Below are positions 44,878 through 58,250 of a DNA stretch of 64,000 nt, one piece after another. Within the stretch, counting starts at the first letter, position 1; each line of letters begins with the position of its first letter. Source of the stretch: Blasia pusilla (lineage: Eukaryota > Marchantiophyta > Marchantiopsida > Blasiales); assembly GCA_050084515.1 (NCBI GenBank), contig CM114271.1, positions 62,930,001 through 62,994,000 on the forward strand, in the 5' to 3' direction. The position numbers and the translations under genes were made by a program. Under the pieces are notes generated by a model. It saw only the letters and a program-made list of their open reading frames with translations. It searched no databases and was not told where the DNA came from.

Positions 44878-45344
44878 ATAATAAGCAAAGTTGTACACAC
44901 ACATCTCGTTGTGGGCTTGAGTTCTCGAGGCTTGCCTTGTTTGCAACGTTGACTTGGGATTGGCTAGCTTGCACCCAATCTATTGATTCATTGCCCGTTC
45001 TTGCCACCAGTTTTGTAGCCCGTATCGAGCCCACGGAGGTTTGCGTCAAACCTGTGTGTGGCTTTTGGCAGCCCAGTTGGCCAACTACAGGCTGTGAGTT
45101 GAACTAGAGCAGGCGCTACGTGCCCTAATAGTAGGCCTCTACATGCCAATGCGGGTCATGCAGACCCGATGCGGGCTTGGCGAGAGCTTGTAGACCACAC
45201 ACCAATTACATCTGTGCCCACACCAATTCCCCCACGGGCAACAGGGATACCAAAAAACTCGAGTGGGGGAATCCTTAGGCATGTCCATGAACATGTCTGT
45301 CCCACGATCAAACAAGTCCATTTCTGGGCAACCTTGATGATAAG
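44878..45344. mobile_element. GC-rich hAT-like element
   Basis: The element 44886-45336 has degenerate terminal repeats CAAAGTTGTA and GGGCAACCTTG. Flanks are ATAATAAG and ATGATAAG, an 8-bp target duplication with one change. Subterminal words (AACATGTCTGTCCCACGATCAAAC, in part) match the other copies. Non-coding. Confidence 0.8.
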
Positions 45345-46785
45345 AGGATGGTGAAACAAAAATCATTGAAAAGGATGAAAAGAAGTACCTTGATACAAGA
45401 AATTAAATGTCTTAGCTTAGTAGGGAGGAAATTTTGAATTAATTTTTTAGAAAAAATTAATAAAAAATTAATTGAGATAATTTTATTAATTGGGAGATGG
45501 GGATTAAAAGGGAAATGATGACTCACTTTTTTCCAAGATAATATCACAAAAGTTAGGCTTTTTAAAGCAAAAGCTCAAATTTAGTACCCTTAATATTTAG
45601 GCAGTTTTTTTTTGCTTCACCCTAAATAACAAGTACATCACATGTAGTTGGCATTCCTACTAGTACTAATTATTAAACAACTACAAAAAAGTAACGATTA
45701 AAGTGCCGCATGTTCATTACCAAACATGAAGTAAAGCATGAAAAAGGAAAAAAGACAAGAAAAAAGGATTACCCCAAAAATGCATTAATTTAGCACAATA
45801 CACATTAATGATTATCCAAAGAAATATGACAAGCGACTGGAAAATTATATTCATATTAAATTTATTTTCTTAAATCATTGAAAATTTTACATTTAAGTGT
45901 GCTTTTGTTGAATTGTTTACATTCATTGTTGCACATATTTAAGAAAAAAAAATTTATTCAACATTCATAAAGGGGTTGCTAAAAGCGTATGTTGGACAAA
46001 TGTTGATGATATCCTTCTTTTAACATAAAGTCATGCAAGGATTAATGAGTGGGTAAATAAATAAATAAATTATTCAACACCAACGTGAAAACTAGTAAAC
46101 ATCTTAGAATTAAATTTCTTATCTTTACAAATGAGCAAGAATTTATTTATTTACTTCAATTTTGTCCAACTCTCCCTCTTGTTCAATTTCTAGCATCCTA
46201 CAATGTTTATAAATGAGTTGCAAGTTTCCTTTGTATTTCCTCTACGTTTTGCAAGTTTATCTTTGAAAATTAATTTGAGTGCGCATTTTATTGCCTAAAG
46301 TGAGTAAGAAGCTTTTGTCCACTATCATGAACAATGATGAACTCCTCTTACTCTTAAACAAAACACTAGAGGGTTAATACCCTTCACAAGACTTATATGC
46401 TAAACTAGTTCTCCCTCCTCCTCACACCTACTTCCACTATGTTTTTTCCATCTCTCTTAATTTAGGCATATTTTTTGGGAATTTAGCCACAACCTAATCA
46501 AATTGGCTAAAATTAGGGCAATCTTACCTAAACTACCCTAAATGCCCTAAATATGGATAGATACATAAGGGCAACTCTTTTGGCGCCCTTCCCCATTGCT
46601 TGCACTTTTGCCCTTGCCACAAAAATGGGTTTCCCAAAACTTTTTTGGGAGCCCGAAGTTTTGGAATTTTTTTCTGAAAATTCTTGAGAGCTAAATACTT
46701 CCTTGATCTCTTGTGCGAGCACAATAGATTTCCAAATACAAAATGGTGGAGAATCTCTTGCTTTGAAATCAAGTGATAAACAAAA
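45345..46785. other. AT-rich intergenic DNA
   Basis: No gene found; long A/T runs, only short chance frames. Confidence 0.5.
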
Positions 46786-47150
46786 TGTGAAAAAATCATT
46801 GAAATATATAGCAAATCTTAAAACGACATTTGTAGTAGAGCTTGGATGAGACTTGATTATGAAGAAAACTCGACATACAAGAATATGCTACGACAATGGT
46901 TCCGCGATCATTTCACGACTCGAAAAACTAGGATTAACATTTTTGACCTATTTTCTTCAATTCTATTTATAGTTTTCTTTTTCTAGTCCAACCCTTGCAC
47001 CCTCGTGCAAGATAGGATTAGTCCATCTGCATCATATTGTTATGATTACTTCGACATCTTAGTCAGAATAATCAATCTAGATTTCTTCTCATTAAAGGGG
47101 ACACTTCAAATAAATGATGCAAAATAGAAGTGGAATTTGAATATGGAACA
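46786..47150 (-). repeat. Diverged copia LTR
   Basis: Aligns with the copia LTR at 58251-58672 across its length, sharing CATACAAGAATATGCTA and the TATA box CTATTTATAG (46963-46972, minus-strand sense), with sense start TGTTCCATATTC and end TTTTTTCACA. No matching 5-bp flanks (CAAAA and TTATG) and no internal copia sequence adjoin it. An old solo or truncated LTR. Confidence 0.72.
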
Positions 47151-47900
47151 TTATGATCAAAACCTAACATATATGACTTGAGAAGAGAGTTCAATATTCA
47201 ACCAATGCCAGCCAATTTAATATTAAAGATTTGAACCTTAAAGTTCACAAGCATCACAATATCAAACTACAAATAATTCTAGATTGCTCACATGTTAAGT
47301 TGGTTAAATTGTCCTTACCAATCTAATGAAAAGAGAAAGATGAACCTTAATATCCTAAACCCGAAAACCAATCCTTAAAAAAAAAAAAAAACAATGAAAA
47401 TGAACTAAAACTCAACGAATTTCTTTCTTTTCCACCATAGTGGTACGCAACCCTAATTTTTGATCCGAAACCCTTTACCATCGAGCTAGCGAACCTCATT
47501 TTGTGTGAATAAAAGAAGGCAAAATTCCAAAGGAGAGTTTGGTTTTCTCATGACATTAGTTGAAATACGCTGACGAATATCTCGAGAATATCTTTCTGTC
47601 CGAAATCCAAACCATCACAAACAGAAGGCAAAAAAATTACCATTTTCAAAAAAAGTGGATGCACACAATCAAAGATCTATGTTCTCTAACTGGCTTTAGA
47701 TAAAACATGCGTGATATCGTAAGGACTTGCTTCACGTCTTTAAAAAGCCCCTGACTGCATACATACCCACGTCGTAGCGTTTTGGGGCCCAGGCCAAGGT
47801 AAATGCCATAGCTTCACTCCATTGACGCATGCAGACACCTGTGGACATAGCTGGAGGCAAACAAACCATTAAATTTAGTTGAATGAGCTGTGAAGACTCG
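47151..47900. other. AT-rich intergenic DNA
   Basis: Nothing recognisable; an A13 run near 47379. Confidence 0.45.
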
Positions 47901-49690
47901 GAAGCTACAATTCAGGACCACCTTGTAACTATGACCAAAAACTGAGATCGCGCTATGCCCTGGGAAACGGGTGGTGGGACATTGTCACTTTCTATACGGG
48001 GGACCTACATCCACTAATGGTCGTAATCAACAACTTCTGAGGCACATATGCCGTGCCAAACAAGAAAATAACCACCAGCTGAATAAATCAATGATCATGC
48101 CCATACATACACTGTTAGAAAAGCCCCTCCAAGATCCTGGCAGAGAGAGGATGGTAAGAAGTTTACGAACTATGTCACTTACAAATTGTAAGCTCGGAAA
48201 GAGGATTAACGAAACACTCTCCGCGGATCTCGGCAGATCTCATAATATCCCAGCTCCGGTTTCAGCTAGCCCAAGGTTTCAGCTTTCACTGGTATGTCTG
48301 AAGATCCGGCGATTACCAAGAAAATGGACTCGAGAGGCAAAGTTGATCCCTTTTCTAATCTATGTTGAGAATTGTTTCGGTTGTTTGTAGCTTTGATGAT
48401 TGAGGCAGCAATTACGATGGTCCCTAATTTCCGGACGATGACCACCGAAGGTCACATCAAGGAGTACAACGGTGTTTAGGCTAAACAGTTGCATATTCAC
48501 TCGTGCAGGCAGATTCTTTGAGGAAAAGTCCCTGAGTTGAATTTTGAGGGTGAACAGTTAGTTGCCTTGCCTGTTCACTAATGCAGGCATATTGTCAGTA
48601 AGTTGAGGACCCATGGTGCTAAGTTGCAGACATTAAGTCACCCTGGTGCCTTAAATCTTATTTGCCATTTAAGTGAAACATTTCAGATTCAACAGCAAGA
48701 ACCATTTTTTCTCAAGTACTAGGAGAGGATTCAAATGGAGAGGATCCTCTCCCCATTTTGAGCAATGTCTCATTCTTTCGATTACTCACAAAAGATCCAC
48801 TTATTGAAAATCAATCATTCAACACCTGCTAACTTTCGGTGGCCAGTTTTCGAAACTATGTCAGAAAATGCACACCCTTCAACACATTTTTCAGCAAACT
48901 TTCAAGACTTGGAGTACAGTCGTCCTTCCTCCGGAACGTCGGTCCGTGGTCATGCAACCGCCGATCTTCACGCTCAACACTTTCCTTTGTTTAGAAAGTG
49001 GAGCCTGTCAAAGACAAAATTTCATCAATCTTCTACCTGCAAGGAACTCTGACGACAGTGAGGATCTCCATGAACGCAGCAGGAGGACTAGTACCACCCG
49101 ATACTTGGACTCTCCTCATAGGATTGACTAGTTTGTAGCCCGTGTTAATCATGCTTAAATTTATTTTTTTAAGTTTTCTTCCTGTTCATATTCACCACCA
49201 CGTGTTTGCAAGTCAAGAAGGTGTTCACTCATAATAATATAAATATTGTAACAGGACGTCCACCACAAGAATCACTGCAGACTGCAGAGGAACAATGCCA
49301 TGTGAACATGTCGAATGATGCTATTGGCTCCTGAAATGCTGGGAGCAAACAATTCATCAGTGACTGCTGATCATGTCACATGGGAGCTTGAATCACTATT
49401 CTACGACTACAACCTGAACTTCTTTACTTAGTTCGCTTTCAAATTGATGCATTTCGTCCACGTGGTGCAGAGTGAAAACAGTCTCACGGTCAGGGAAAGA
49501 AGTAAGCAGTTAGTTGAGCGTTCTTAATTATCAAGTTGAAGAGGTTAGCTTTCTTCAAATGTGTCCGGAGAGAGTAGTTTTGATTGGATATACACTGCAA
49601 TGAATCCAAATGTCCATAGTTTTCAAACCTTACTACTGTTGAGCTCCACTTCCCACCTCAGCTAACTTGTCAAGCACACTTTTGATCGGG
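47901..49690 (+). other. Unassigned low-copy-like region, possible exon fragments
   Basis: Balanced base composition and no similarity to the repeats in this window. Plus frames 47971-48390 (139 codons) and 48765-49131 (two overlapping frames, including RRTSTTRYLDSPHRID) have plausible residue mixtures but match no family I know. Could be part of a host gene or pseudogene. Confidence 0.25.
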
Positions 49691-50460
49691 GTACACGATA
49701 GGAAGTGGAGGAAGCTCCTTATGTGAAACCCTCAGCCCTGAGACAACAAGCCCACCGCGCAATCGGTGAGACTGAAGTCGTCCACCAGCAGTCGTTCGAT
49801 CCTCAGAGCCGCATGTGTCATGATGAGATCCTAGGAATCTCTGTCATACCGGCGAATACTGGGTCAGCATCCACTGCGCGTAAACGCGGAAGATTACGAT
49901 GCTTAACTTTCCCCAAAGAAAACTAAAGCGTTTCTGAAGGATCCCAATCGCAAGCGGATAGAAGTTATTTCTGAAATCCCTTCGAAGCTCCTCAACAAAA
50001 CTATTATTAAGAACCTTCGGACAGCCTGGGCTCTGCAAACAGTCACCGATACGAGAATTTCAAATATTCGATCACAAACTACGGGGAACAGGGTTGTCAT
50101 CGGCAGATGAACCCTAGTGATTACACGTCCATAGATTCTGAGCTCGTAATTAATTCATAAAGAGAACCATTCGGTTGCGTATGAGGCGCAACGTCAGCGT
50201 GGTCAGAAAAGTACTCAAACGTACGAAACTGTGACCTTGACCAAGAACTGTGGCCAAGCAATCTGCAACTGATTCGGATGCTGGAATTCGTGTAGTGTGA
50301 AGAGTCAGCTTTTGTATAGGAATCCCGGCCGCTTTCTTGTCGCCCTGATCTAGATCTCCGAATACCACCGAGAGATAGATTCTTGTGGGTGCACTGGTTG
50401 GGACGCTTCCCTATTAGACTCTGTCCAAATGAGCACGTCATTAGGACGGAACAAGGGTAG
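49691..50460 (+). pseudogene. Unrecognised degenerate coding region
   Basis: Frame 49705-49926 reads EEAPYVKPSALRQQAHRA and on to ASTARKRGRLRCL. About 15 bases later another plus frame continues to 50107 with PKKTKAFLKDPNRKRIE, VISEIPSKLLNKTIIKNL and TAWALQTVTDTRISNIRS; then 50111-50440, with four in-frame stops, includes SDYTSIDSELVINS and EKYSNVRNCDLDQELW. The protein-like stretches in one direction, with frameshifts and stops, indicate a pseudogene. I do not recognise the family; retroelement gag or a host gene are both possible. Confidence 0.35.
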
Positions 50461-53084
50461 GAATGACTAAGAAATCGGGACGATTTACGAAAAACCTATG
50501 TCCATACGCTTCCGAAGTATTTGGAAGAGTCGCCTTAGTACACGATGGGCAAATTAAGATATTTAGAAGCCACCTGGTTGTGCCTTCCTGTGGAATAAAT
50601 TACGATTTATAGAGGGGATGTAGTTATCAATGACAAGCAAACAGAGTCGAAACATCGTCTTGTAAGCCAGAGTTGTTCCTGTTTGGACGGGAAACTGATT
50701 AACCGACTGTTGAATTCTTCCAGCAATCAACCCAGATCTCCAGCGCCACTTACTTCGCTAGAAATTCCTCTCATAGAAGCGGTTGAGAAGGAAGAAGTCC
50801 CATGCAAAAAATGGAACTCTTCATATTTTCAAGTGAGTACTTGAGATTGAGAGTCATAAGAAAAGACTGTCTTGAGCATTCCCGTTGGAAGCTCACATTT
50901 AAAACTTCAACTTTTGTGAAGTTCTCGTTGATAAAGCATAACGTCAGTGTGTCCATTCACAAAAATGAGATATCGCATTTTAGATCCGCAAGGGAAGATC
51001 AGGTTCGGAAGTAGTAAGTGCGCAATTCACAATTCTTCTCTTTCGTAAAAGTCTAGCCGGAACGTGCATAACAAAAGTATGGAATCATATTGGATTGATG
51101 ATGGAAACCTGTTGTATTGGTGGAGTCTGATTGACAGACTAGTAGACAGATCTCTAATTGAGTGAGAGATGACAGGGCTGCATAATAATAAAGGGACATT
51201 AGTGGGTGAAGTAAAAAGAGAGTTTGGCTTGACCCTTCTCTCATGCCTCATTCTAGTCTTCAACTACGTAGTTTCTAAAGTTCGGAGGTCTCATGGTGTG
51301 TAATCAGATTTGTCATCTTCTCAAATAAAGACCTCATAGTGGTTTGGTTGTATGTAACTTCTTGAGGAAGTGAACCATCGTATACGGGTATAGTGTGTCT
51401 TTGGTGTTTGTCTCGTTGTGTTTATCCGTGTTTTTCTCGCATGTGTAATCAGGAACGAGAAGGATTTCTCAGCAAAACTTCAAACTCAGTTGCCGTTCTT
51501 GAGAACTGTTATAGCACTGTGAGTTTACTATCCAGATTCTTCTTCGAAATTCAGTTGGCATCGACGGAAAAGCTTGTAACGGAAATTCGGCTTCATCCTC
51601 GAACTCTCCTGCTGTCCACGGAATTTCCGGAACCGTAAATAATTCTTCTAATCTTAATCGCGTGCAGCTCGGATTCATCATTGATTGAAGAAACAGTATA
51701 AAACCGAAACCCCTTGAACAAAATGCATCCGTGGATGTGTCGAGGGCGGGACAGGAAAAGCGAAGGAAAATGTGAACTAACCGCCACAAAAAGGCGTCTT
51801 TAGAAAATTATTTTGTAGTCTACTTTTCTTGGTTAGGCAGAATCACTATCTTCGTAATCAACATACCCATAATCATTTTGCTGAGTCTGAGCTTCCGCAC
51901 GGCCCATTTGCGCATGCAAGCGAACCTCCGGGGGTTGCTGACTTGAATGAGGCCAGGCCAGACCTAGTAATTTGCAACTGCCAAGTAACCTTGATGTTTC
52001 TATTTCTAGCTTAGCCGAATGTAAGTGAACAAATTCTCACATTGTCACACAACTTACACTTGTTGGATTACATGATTGGTTTACACTATGTCAAACGGAA
52101 ATTCAATTAAAAGTAACTAGAATGTGCGTGCAAGAAACATGAAAAAAATTCAAATTATTATGGATTTACTTTCAGAAAATATAATCTTAAAGATTTTAAA
52201 AAAATTGAAACCGATTGGAATCTATTCCGGAATGTTTTGAAAATTTTTAAGAACTTCCAAAATTCTATTGACACCCCATCATGTTTATTCTATGTGGCAA
52301 AAATAATTTTGATTACTCTGTAGTTTTTTTGAAAATTTCTAGAATAATCCATAGCCAATGATGCCCAACATTTGGTCGGAATAACTTTTGGAATCTTGAT
52401 CTAAAATACCCTAAAGCGCCTAACCATCTCTTGCCAACGAGAGTGAGAGTTCATACGATCAACTTTAGAATGAGGAAAGGAGAGTTGTAGTCATTTGGCA
52501 CAAAGATCAAGATCTAAGTTTTCCTCTCGATTTTCTTCTACATCGAGCACACCAAATTTGTAATCGTTCCTCATTTAAAGTTCATATCTATCTAGTCGTA
52601 GAAGTTGATCAAACCTCTTGAAGACATGAAAAAATTCCTTTCTTAACGAAGTCAAGAGACAAGCCTTCTTTTGGGAATTAAGGATGGTCTCCAAAATGGA
52701 AATTATTTTCATAGGCCCGGATCCTTTCGATGATTTTTTATATCACAAACAAGGCCAATGATCCAACCTCCAATAACCTCATGAAGGTAATAAGAAAAAT
52801 CATAAGGAATTGGTAATGGTGCATCTTTGAAAAAAGATTTTCCCTCTTCAACCACAAAATTACCTCTCACATCTCTTCCCAATTTGCTCTCTTGTTGTGG
52901 GAAAAACAACATGGAAATGCATCTTGAAAGTAGTAAAGTATGGTGACCCATAGAGTGTGGAAAAATAACTGCCACGCTAAATCTGCATGCGCAACGCTAC
53001 ATGACACTTTGGGTGACACCGGAGATTAAGCAACGTAGGTTGAGTATGACCTTCTAAGGAATCAAGATTATAAAAACTTGCAAG
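50461..53084. other. Unassigned region
   Basis: No supported gene. Plus frames at 51393-51638 and 51829-52014 look exon-like at best, for example a possible acceptor AG before GAACGAGAAGG near 51452. From 52020 the sequence becomes AT-rich. Confidence 0.3.
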
Positions 53085-53386
53085 TGCCGGTTTCTCCTTG
53101 GTTTTAGCTCATTAATACCCTATCCACATACTTACTATTTTAGGTAAGTTATTTACTTTGGTAAGTATCCCTTTCTATTTTAGAAAATTTCTGTTGATAT
53201 ACTATTGCAAGTTTAGGGTAGAGGAGTTGATTTTCATGCATAAATTGTTGGGAAGAGGGCTTGGGGAGAGAAAGTTAAAGGCTCATTCTATCTTTGTTGA
53301 ACTTGAATCTTATTTTATAAGAGAACGGAGCTATAATGCTCTATGCCTTGTGAATAACCCTATCCTCTGATTATGAGAGTAGGTTT

Positions 53387-53420
<34 letters not shown>

Positions 53421-53425
53421 CTTAA
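53085..53425 (+). repeat. Relic of a gypsy-2 type B repeat
   Basis: Shares an ordered set of words with 21935-22275: GGTTT...TTAGCTCATT, CTTACTATTTTAGGTAAGTT, GAGGGCTTGG, CTCATTCTATCTTTGTTGAAC, GGAGCTAT, ATGAGAGTAGGTTTGGTT. It ends in a (GA)n run (53391-53419). Much diverged, so an old fragment; no internal sequence adjoins it. Confidence 0.72.
53391..53419. repeat. (GA)n microsatellite
   Basis: Perfect GA run of 14 units, expanded from the GAGAGA tract present in the B repeat of gypsy-2. Confidence 0.95.
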
Positions 53426-53448
53426 AAATTTCCCAAGCATTCAATGTG

Positions 53449-54330
53449 ATTAGAATCAAGGTTGCACACAGACAAAGTCTGTGTCCGCGGACATGTCCAT
53501 GTCTACAAACTTATGTTCGTCCTAGGGATATGCATGTATGTGTGGCGTGCATACCTGCCCCTAAGCCCGTTGAGATATTGTGTAGACTTGGGTTGGCCGA
53601 CCTATACTTGAGTTTATGGCCCGCGAGCAGCTTGCTCTAGCTTGTGGTAGGCTTATAGGGCGGGTTGGACTCCCATTGGGTGGGCTTAGGCAAGCTTAAG
53701 TACCCGTGGCCCGCACAAGCCCTGAGCCACCATGCTGGATCAATCGCAGGCTGCGCGCTAGGTTGCACGGAAATGGACAAGTCCATCCCACGGTCCGCCG
53801 GATCAAAAGATGGTTATGTAAACTTTGAGCCTGCATGCAGGCTCATGGCGGGCCTCGAGCTCATACCTAGAGCCCATGGCTCAGGCAAGCTCAAGTGCCT
53901 GTGGCCCGCACAGGCCCTGAGCCGCCATGTTGGATCAACCGCAGGTTGCGCACAAGGTTGCACAGAAACAAACAAGTCCATCCCATCGTCCGCCGGACCA
54001 AAAGATGGTTCTCTAGATGTTGAGCCCGCTTGCGGGCTCATGGCGGGCCTAGAGTCTGCACCCAGAGCCAGCACCAAGCCCGCCCAGGCCGCGCTGCAGG
54101 CTTGGATGTGGACTTGGTGCGGGCCCGGGTACCCCGGCCCACACGGATATGGATATGTCCGCGGACATGGACTTTTTCCATGTGCAACCTTGGCTGCTCC
54201 CAGGCCACAACCGGGAAGTGCTAGGCTAGGCCAGAGTCTACACAAAGAGCTTGGGGGTTCAAAGACACCATTGGATGCAAGCCATGGGTACTCGAGCGGC
54301 ATGTCCGTTTTGTGCAACCTTGATTAGGAT
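53449..54330. mobile_element. GC-rich hAT-like element, longest copy
   Basis: The element 53457-54322 (866 bp) has termini CAAGGTTGCACA/TGTGCAACCTTG, flanked by ATTAGAAT and ATTAGGAT (8 bp, one change). Inside, a unit of about 185 bp starting AGGTTGCAC(A/G)GAAA is tandemly repeated (53763 and 53950), and there are inner copies of the end sequence (GGACATG...TGTGCAACCTTGG near 54195), so it may be composite or nested. It shows a 220-codon plus frame (53665-54327), but this repeats with the DNA unit and is not treated as a gene. Confidence 0.85.
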
Positions 54331-54591
54331 ATCTTTATTTTCTCAAATATGTACTTCAAGAACAAGAAGAGAAAAGAAAGAAAACCCTATGTTTATGATG
54401 TAGAATGGTTGAGATCATGAACTTTGTAATTCCTCTTATCTCCCTCATTTTTTTCAAACCTATCCCTTTTCTTCTCAGAATATAAATTCTTCATAATAAG
54501 AAGAAATAAATTCGGGTATAAAAAAAGATGTAAAAAAAAGTCATAATGCTCAACAATGGATCGATAAGGAAATTACTCATCCCTAACATTT
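54331..54591. other. AT-rich spacer
   Basis: No feature seen between the hAT-like element and satellite array 2. Confidence 0.4.
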
Positions 54592-57584
54592 CTCCTAAGA
54601 TGACAAAATAAAGTCTACCTTGGAGACCATGAAGGCCAAATTTGAGCTCCAGATGGGAAAGTTGGACAAGATGAAAAATGGAAAAATCTTATTTTGATAG
54701 AAGGTCTTGTGGTTCGGGTCCCAAAAGGACTTACCAATTTTTGAGCTTATAGTCCCAACTCGGTTTTCCTTGAAAATTGGCAAGAGTGGTAGATGCACCT
54801 TAGGGACCATGTGGGAAAAATTTCAGCTCAAGATAGGAAAGTTGGATAAGATGAAAAATGAAAAATCTGATTTTGATTGAAGGTCTGATCGTTCAGGTCC
54901 AAAAAGGACTTACCAATTTTTTAGGGTTTTCTCACAACTCCACTATGGGTGGAACTTAACAAGAGTAGAAGATGCCCTTTGAGGAAAATGTATGCCAAAT
55001 TTAAGCTCAAGATGAGAAAGTTGGACAAGATGAAAGATGAAAAACCTTTATTTTGATAGAAGGTCTGATGGTTCGTGTCCAAAAAGGACTTACCAATTTT
55101 TTAGGTTTTGCTCATAACTCCATTGTGAGTAAAATTTGCCACAGTAGAACACACCCCTAGAGAAAATAAGTGGAAAAATTCAATTCAAGATGGGAAAGTT
55201 GGATATGATGAAAAATTAAAAAATCTTATTTTCATTCAAGATTTGATGGTTCGAGTCCAAAAAGGACTTACTAGTTTTTTAGCTTCTCGTCCCAACTCCA
55301 TTTTTCTTGAAACTTGGCAAGAGTGCTAAATGCACCTTGGAGATAATGTGGGCCGAATTTCACCTCAAGATGGAAAAGTTGGAAAAGTTGGACAAGATGA
55401 AAAATGAAAAAAAACTTATTTTTTAGAAGGTTTGATGGTTTGGGTCCCAAAAAGACTTACCAATTTTTGAGCTTGTGGTCCCAACTCCATTTTGTTTGAA
55501 ACTTGGCAAGACTGCTAGATGCACCTTGGACACAATGTGGGCCAAATTTAAGCTCAAGATGGAAAAGTGGACATGATGAAAAATGAAAAAAATCTTATTT
55601 TGATAGAAAATCTAATGCTTTGGGTCCCAACTCCATTTTTCTCGGAACTTGGCAAGAATGCTAGATGCAGCTTGGAGACAATGTGTGCCCAATTTGAGTC
55701 CAAGATGGGAAACTTGGACAAGATGAAAAATGAAAAACTTTATTTTTATAGAAGGTCTAATGGTTCGGGTCTAAAAAGGAGTTACCAACTTTCTAGCTTG
55801 TGGTTCCAACTCCATTTTCCTTGACACAAGACAATAGTAGTAGATACATCTTAGGCACCATGTGGGTCAAATTTCAACTCAAGACGAGAAAGTTGGACAA
55901 GATGAAAAATGAAAAAACCTTATTTTGATAGAGCGTATGATAGTTTGGGTCTTAAAAGGACTTACCAATTTTGATTTTTTGGTCCCAACTCCATTTTCCT
56001 TTGAACTTGGCAAAAGTGCTAGATATACCTTGGAAACCATATGGACAAAATTTTAGTTGAAGATTGGAAATTTGGACAAGTTAAAAAATGAAAAAAAACC
56101 TTATTTTGAGAGAAAGTCTAATGGTTCGGGTCCAAAAGAAGTTATTAATTTTTGAGGTTTTGCTCAAAACTCCATTTTCCTTGAAACTTAGCAAAAATGG
56201 ACCATGCATCTTGGAAACCATGTGGGCCAAATTTCAGCTCAAGTTGGAAAAGTTGGACAAGAGTTGTAGATACACCTTTGAGCCCATATGGGCCTAATCT
56301 TAGCTTAAGATAGGAAAGTTTGACAAGATGAAAAATGAAAACCTTATTCCGAGTGAAGGTGTGATGGTTCAAGTCCAAAAAGGACCTACCAATTATTGAG
56401 CTTGTGGTCTCAACTCCATTTTGCTTGAAACCTCGCAAGAGTGCTAGATGCACCTTGGAGACCATGTGAATTTTAGTTCAAGATGGGAAAGTTGGACAAG
56501 ATGAAAAAACCTTATTTTTATAGAAGATGTGATGGTTGGAATGCAAAAAGGAATTATTAATTTTTGAGGTCTTGCTCACAATTCTATTTTTCTTGAAACT
56601 TGGCAAAAGTGGAATATGCACCTTGGAAACCATGTGGGAAAAATTGCAGCTCACGATGGAAAAGTTGGACAAGATGAAGAATGAATAAACCTTATTTTGA
56701 TAGAAGCCCTAATGATTCGTGTCCCAAAAGGACTTACCAATTTTTGAGCTTGTGGTCCCAACTCCATTTTGCTTGGAACTTGGCAAGAGAGCTAGATGCA
56801 TATTGGAGACCATATGCGCCAAATTTTAGTTCAAGATGGGAAAGTTCGAAAAAAGGAAAAATGAAAAAATCTTATTTCTATAGAAGATGTGATGGTTTGG
56901 GTGCAAAAAGGAGTTTTTAATTTTTGAGGTTTTTCTCACCACTCCATTTTGATTGAAGCTTTGCAAGAGTTGAACATGCACCTTAGAGACCATGTGGGCA
57001 AAATTTCAACTCAAGATGGGAAATTTGGACAAGATGAAAAATGAAAAAACCTTATTTTGACAAAACTTTTGATGATTTAGGTCCCAAAAGGACTTACCAA
57101 TTTTTGAGCTTGTGGTCCCAACTCCATTTTGCTTGAAACTTAGCAAGTGTGGTAGATGCACGTCGGGGATAATGTGTCCCAAAGTTCAGCTCAAGATGGG
57201 AAAGTTTCACAAGATGAAAAATAAAAAAATCTTATTTTTATAGAAGGTGTGATGGTTCGCGTCCAAAAAGAACTTACCAATTTTTGAGCTTGTGGTCCAA
57301 ACTCCATTTTTCTTGGAACTTGGCAAGAGTGCTAGATGCTCCTTGGAGACCATGTGGGCCAAATTTTAGTTCAAGATGGGAAAGTTTAAGAAGATGACAA
57401 ATGAAAAAAACTTTATTTTGATAGAAGGTGTGATGGTTTGGTTCCAATAAGGACTTCCCAATTTTTGAGCTTGTGGTCCCAACTCCATTTTGCTTGAAAC
57501 TTGGTACAAGTGGTAGATGCATCTTGGAGACCATGTGGATCAAATTTCAGCTCAAGATGGGAATATTGGACAAGATGAAAACGT
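54592..57584. repeat. 180-bp satellite, array 2 (about 16 monomers)
   Basis: Same monomer family and orientation as array 1, with landmarks TTGGCAAGAGTGGTAGATGC, GTTGGACAAGATGAAAAATG and TTGTGGTCCCAACTCC. It forms a somewhat different subgroup: array 2 often has GAGCTTGTGGTCCCAACTCC where array 1 has GAGCTTTTTCTCACAACTTC. Spacing is less regular, with shortened monomers near 55620 and 56230-56300. Confidence 0.92.
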
Positions 57585-58250
57585 TACATATAAATCAATG
57601 CACAAATGATTTATTTATCTAATATTTTTTTTTTTTCTAATTTATTAATATTTATATTCATCTATTATAGAATTAAAGAAAATACAAATTAATAAGTAAA
57701 TTTTGTTTTCTATTGTACCCGAATCCCTTTCAAATTCTACCCTGTACAATATTGCTCACTAAACACAATTCGTACATTATTTTCCCTTACAATTCAATTC
57801 AAACATCTAATTTTCCTTTATTAATTTTGAAAAAACATTCATCCCTTTTCCAATCCCCAGCTTTCTAGAAATAAAAGAAAATCATTTATTTTGATGAGTT
57901 AGTAATTTTTTAGGAGTTAGTAATAAATAAAATATTTAACTTATATCAAAAAAACCTTTCAATTATTGTACCTTCCACCTTATCTAAGAACTTATAACCC
58001 AAGAGAAAACTTTAATCCTTTTCATGAACTCACTTCATGGAAAACATTCGTGATCGGCTCACATTCACAAGTCTTCTCACTAGATTATTTTTTTTAAAAA
58101 AATGTATTTACAACAAATGAGGAGTATCCCACAAAACATCTAGATTGAGAGCAACCTAATACTTTTGTACATTACAAAGATAGAAATATGAACTCATTCT
58201 ATTTAATCAGATTCATCATCAGATATATGTAACATCAGTGTAGACGTCTC
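57585..58250. other. Duplicated AT-rich flank, with empty site of the solo LTR
   Basis: Homologous to 6765-6819 plus 7282-7840. At about 57651-57665 it reads TATATTCATCTATTATA, the site that in the paralogue is split by the solo copia LTR. Its right end (58203-58250, minus) encodes ISDDESD followed by a stop, the C-terminus of the same coding remnant as at 7827; the copia LTR cuts the rest off. Confidence 0.85.

Noticed and set aside
53665-54327. 220-codon open frame that could be taken for a Pro/Gly/Cys-rich protein
   Set aside because: It lies wholly inside the GC-rich hAT-like element, repeats with the 185-bp DNA unit, and an equally long frame is open on the other strand. High GC removes stops.
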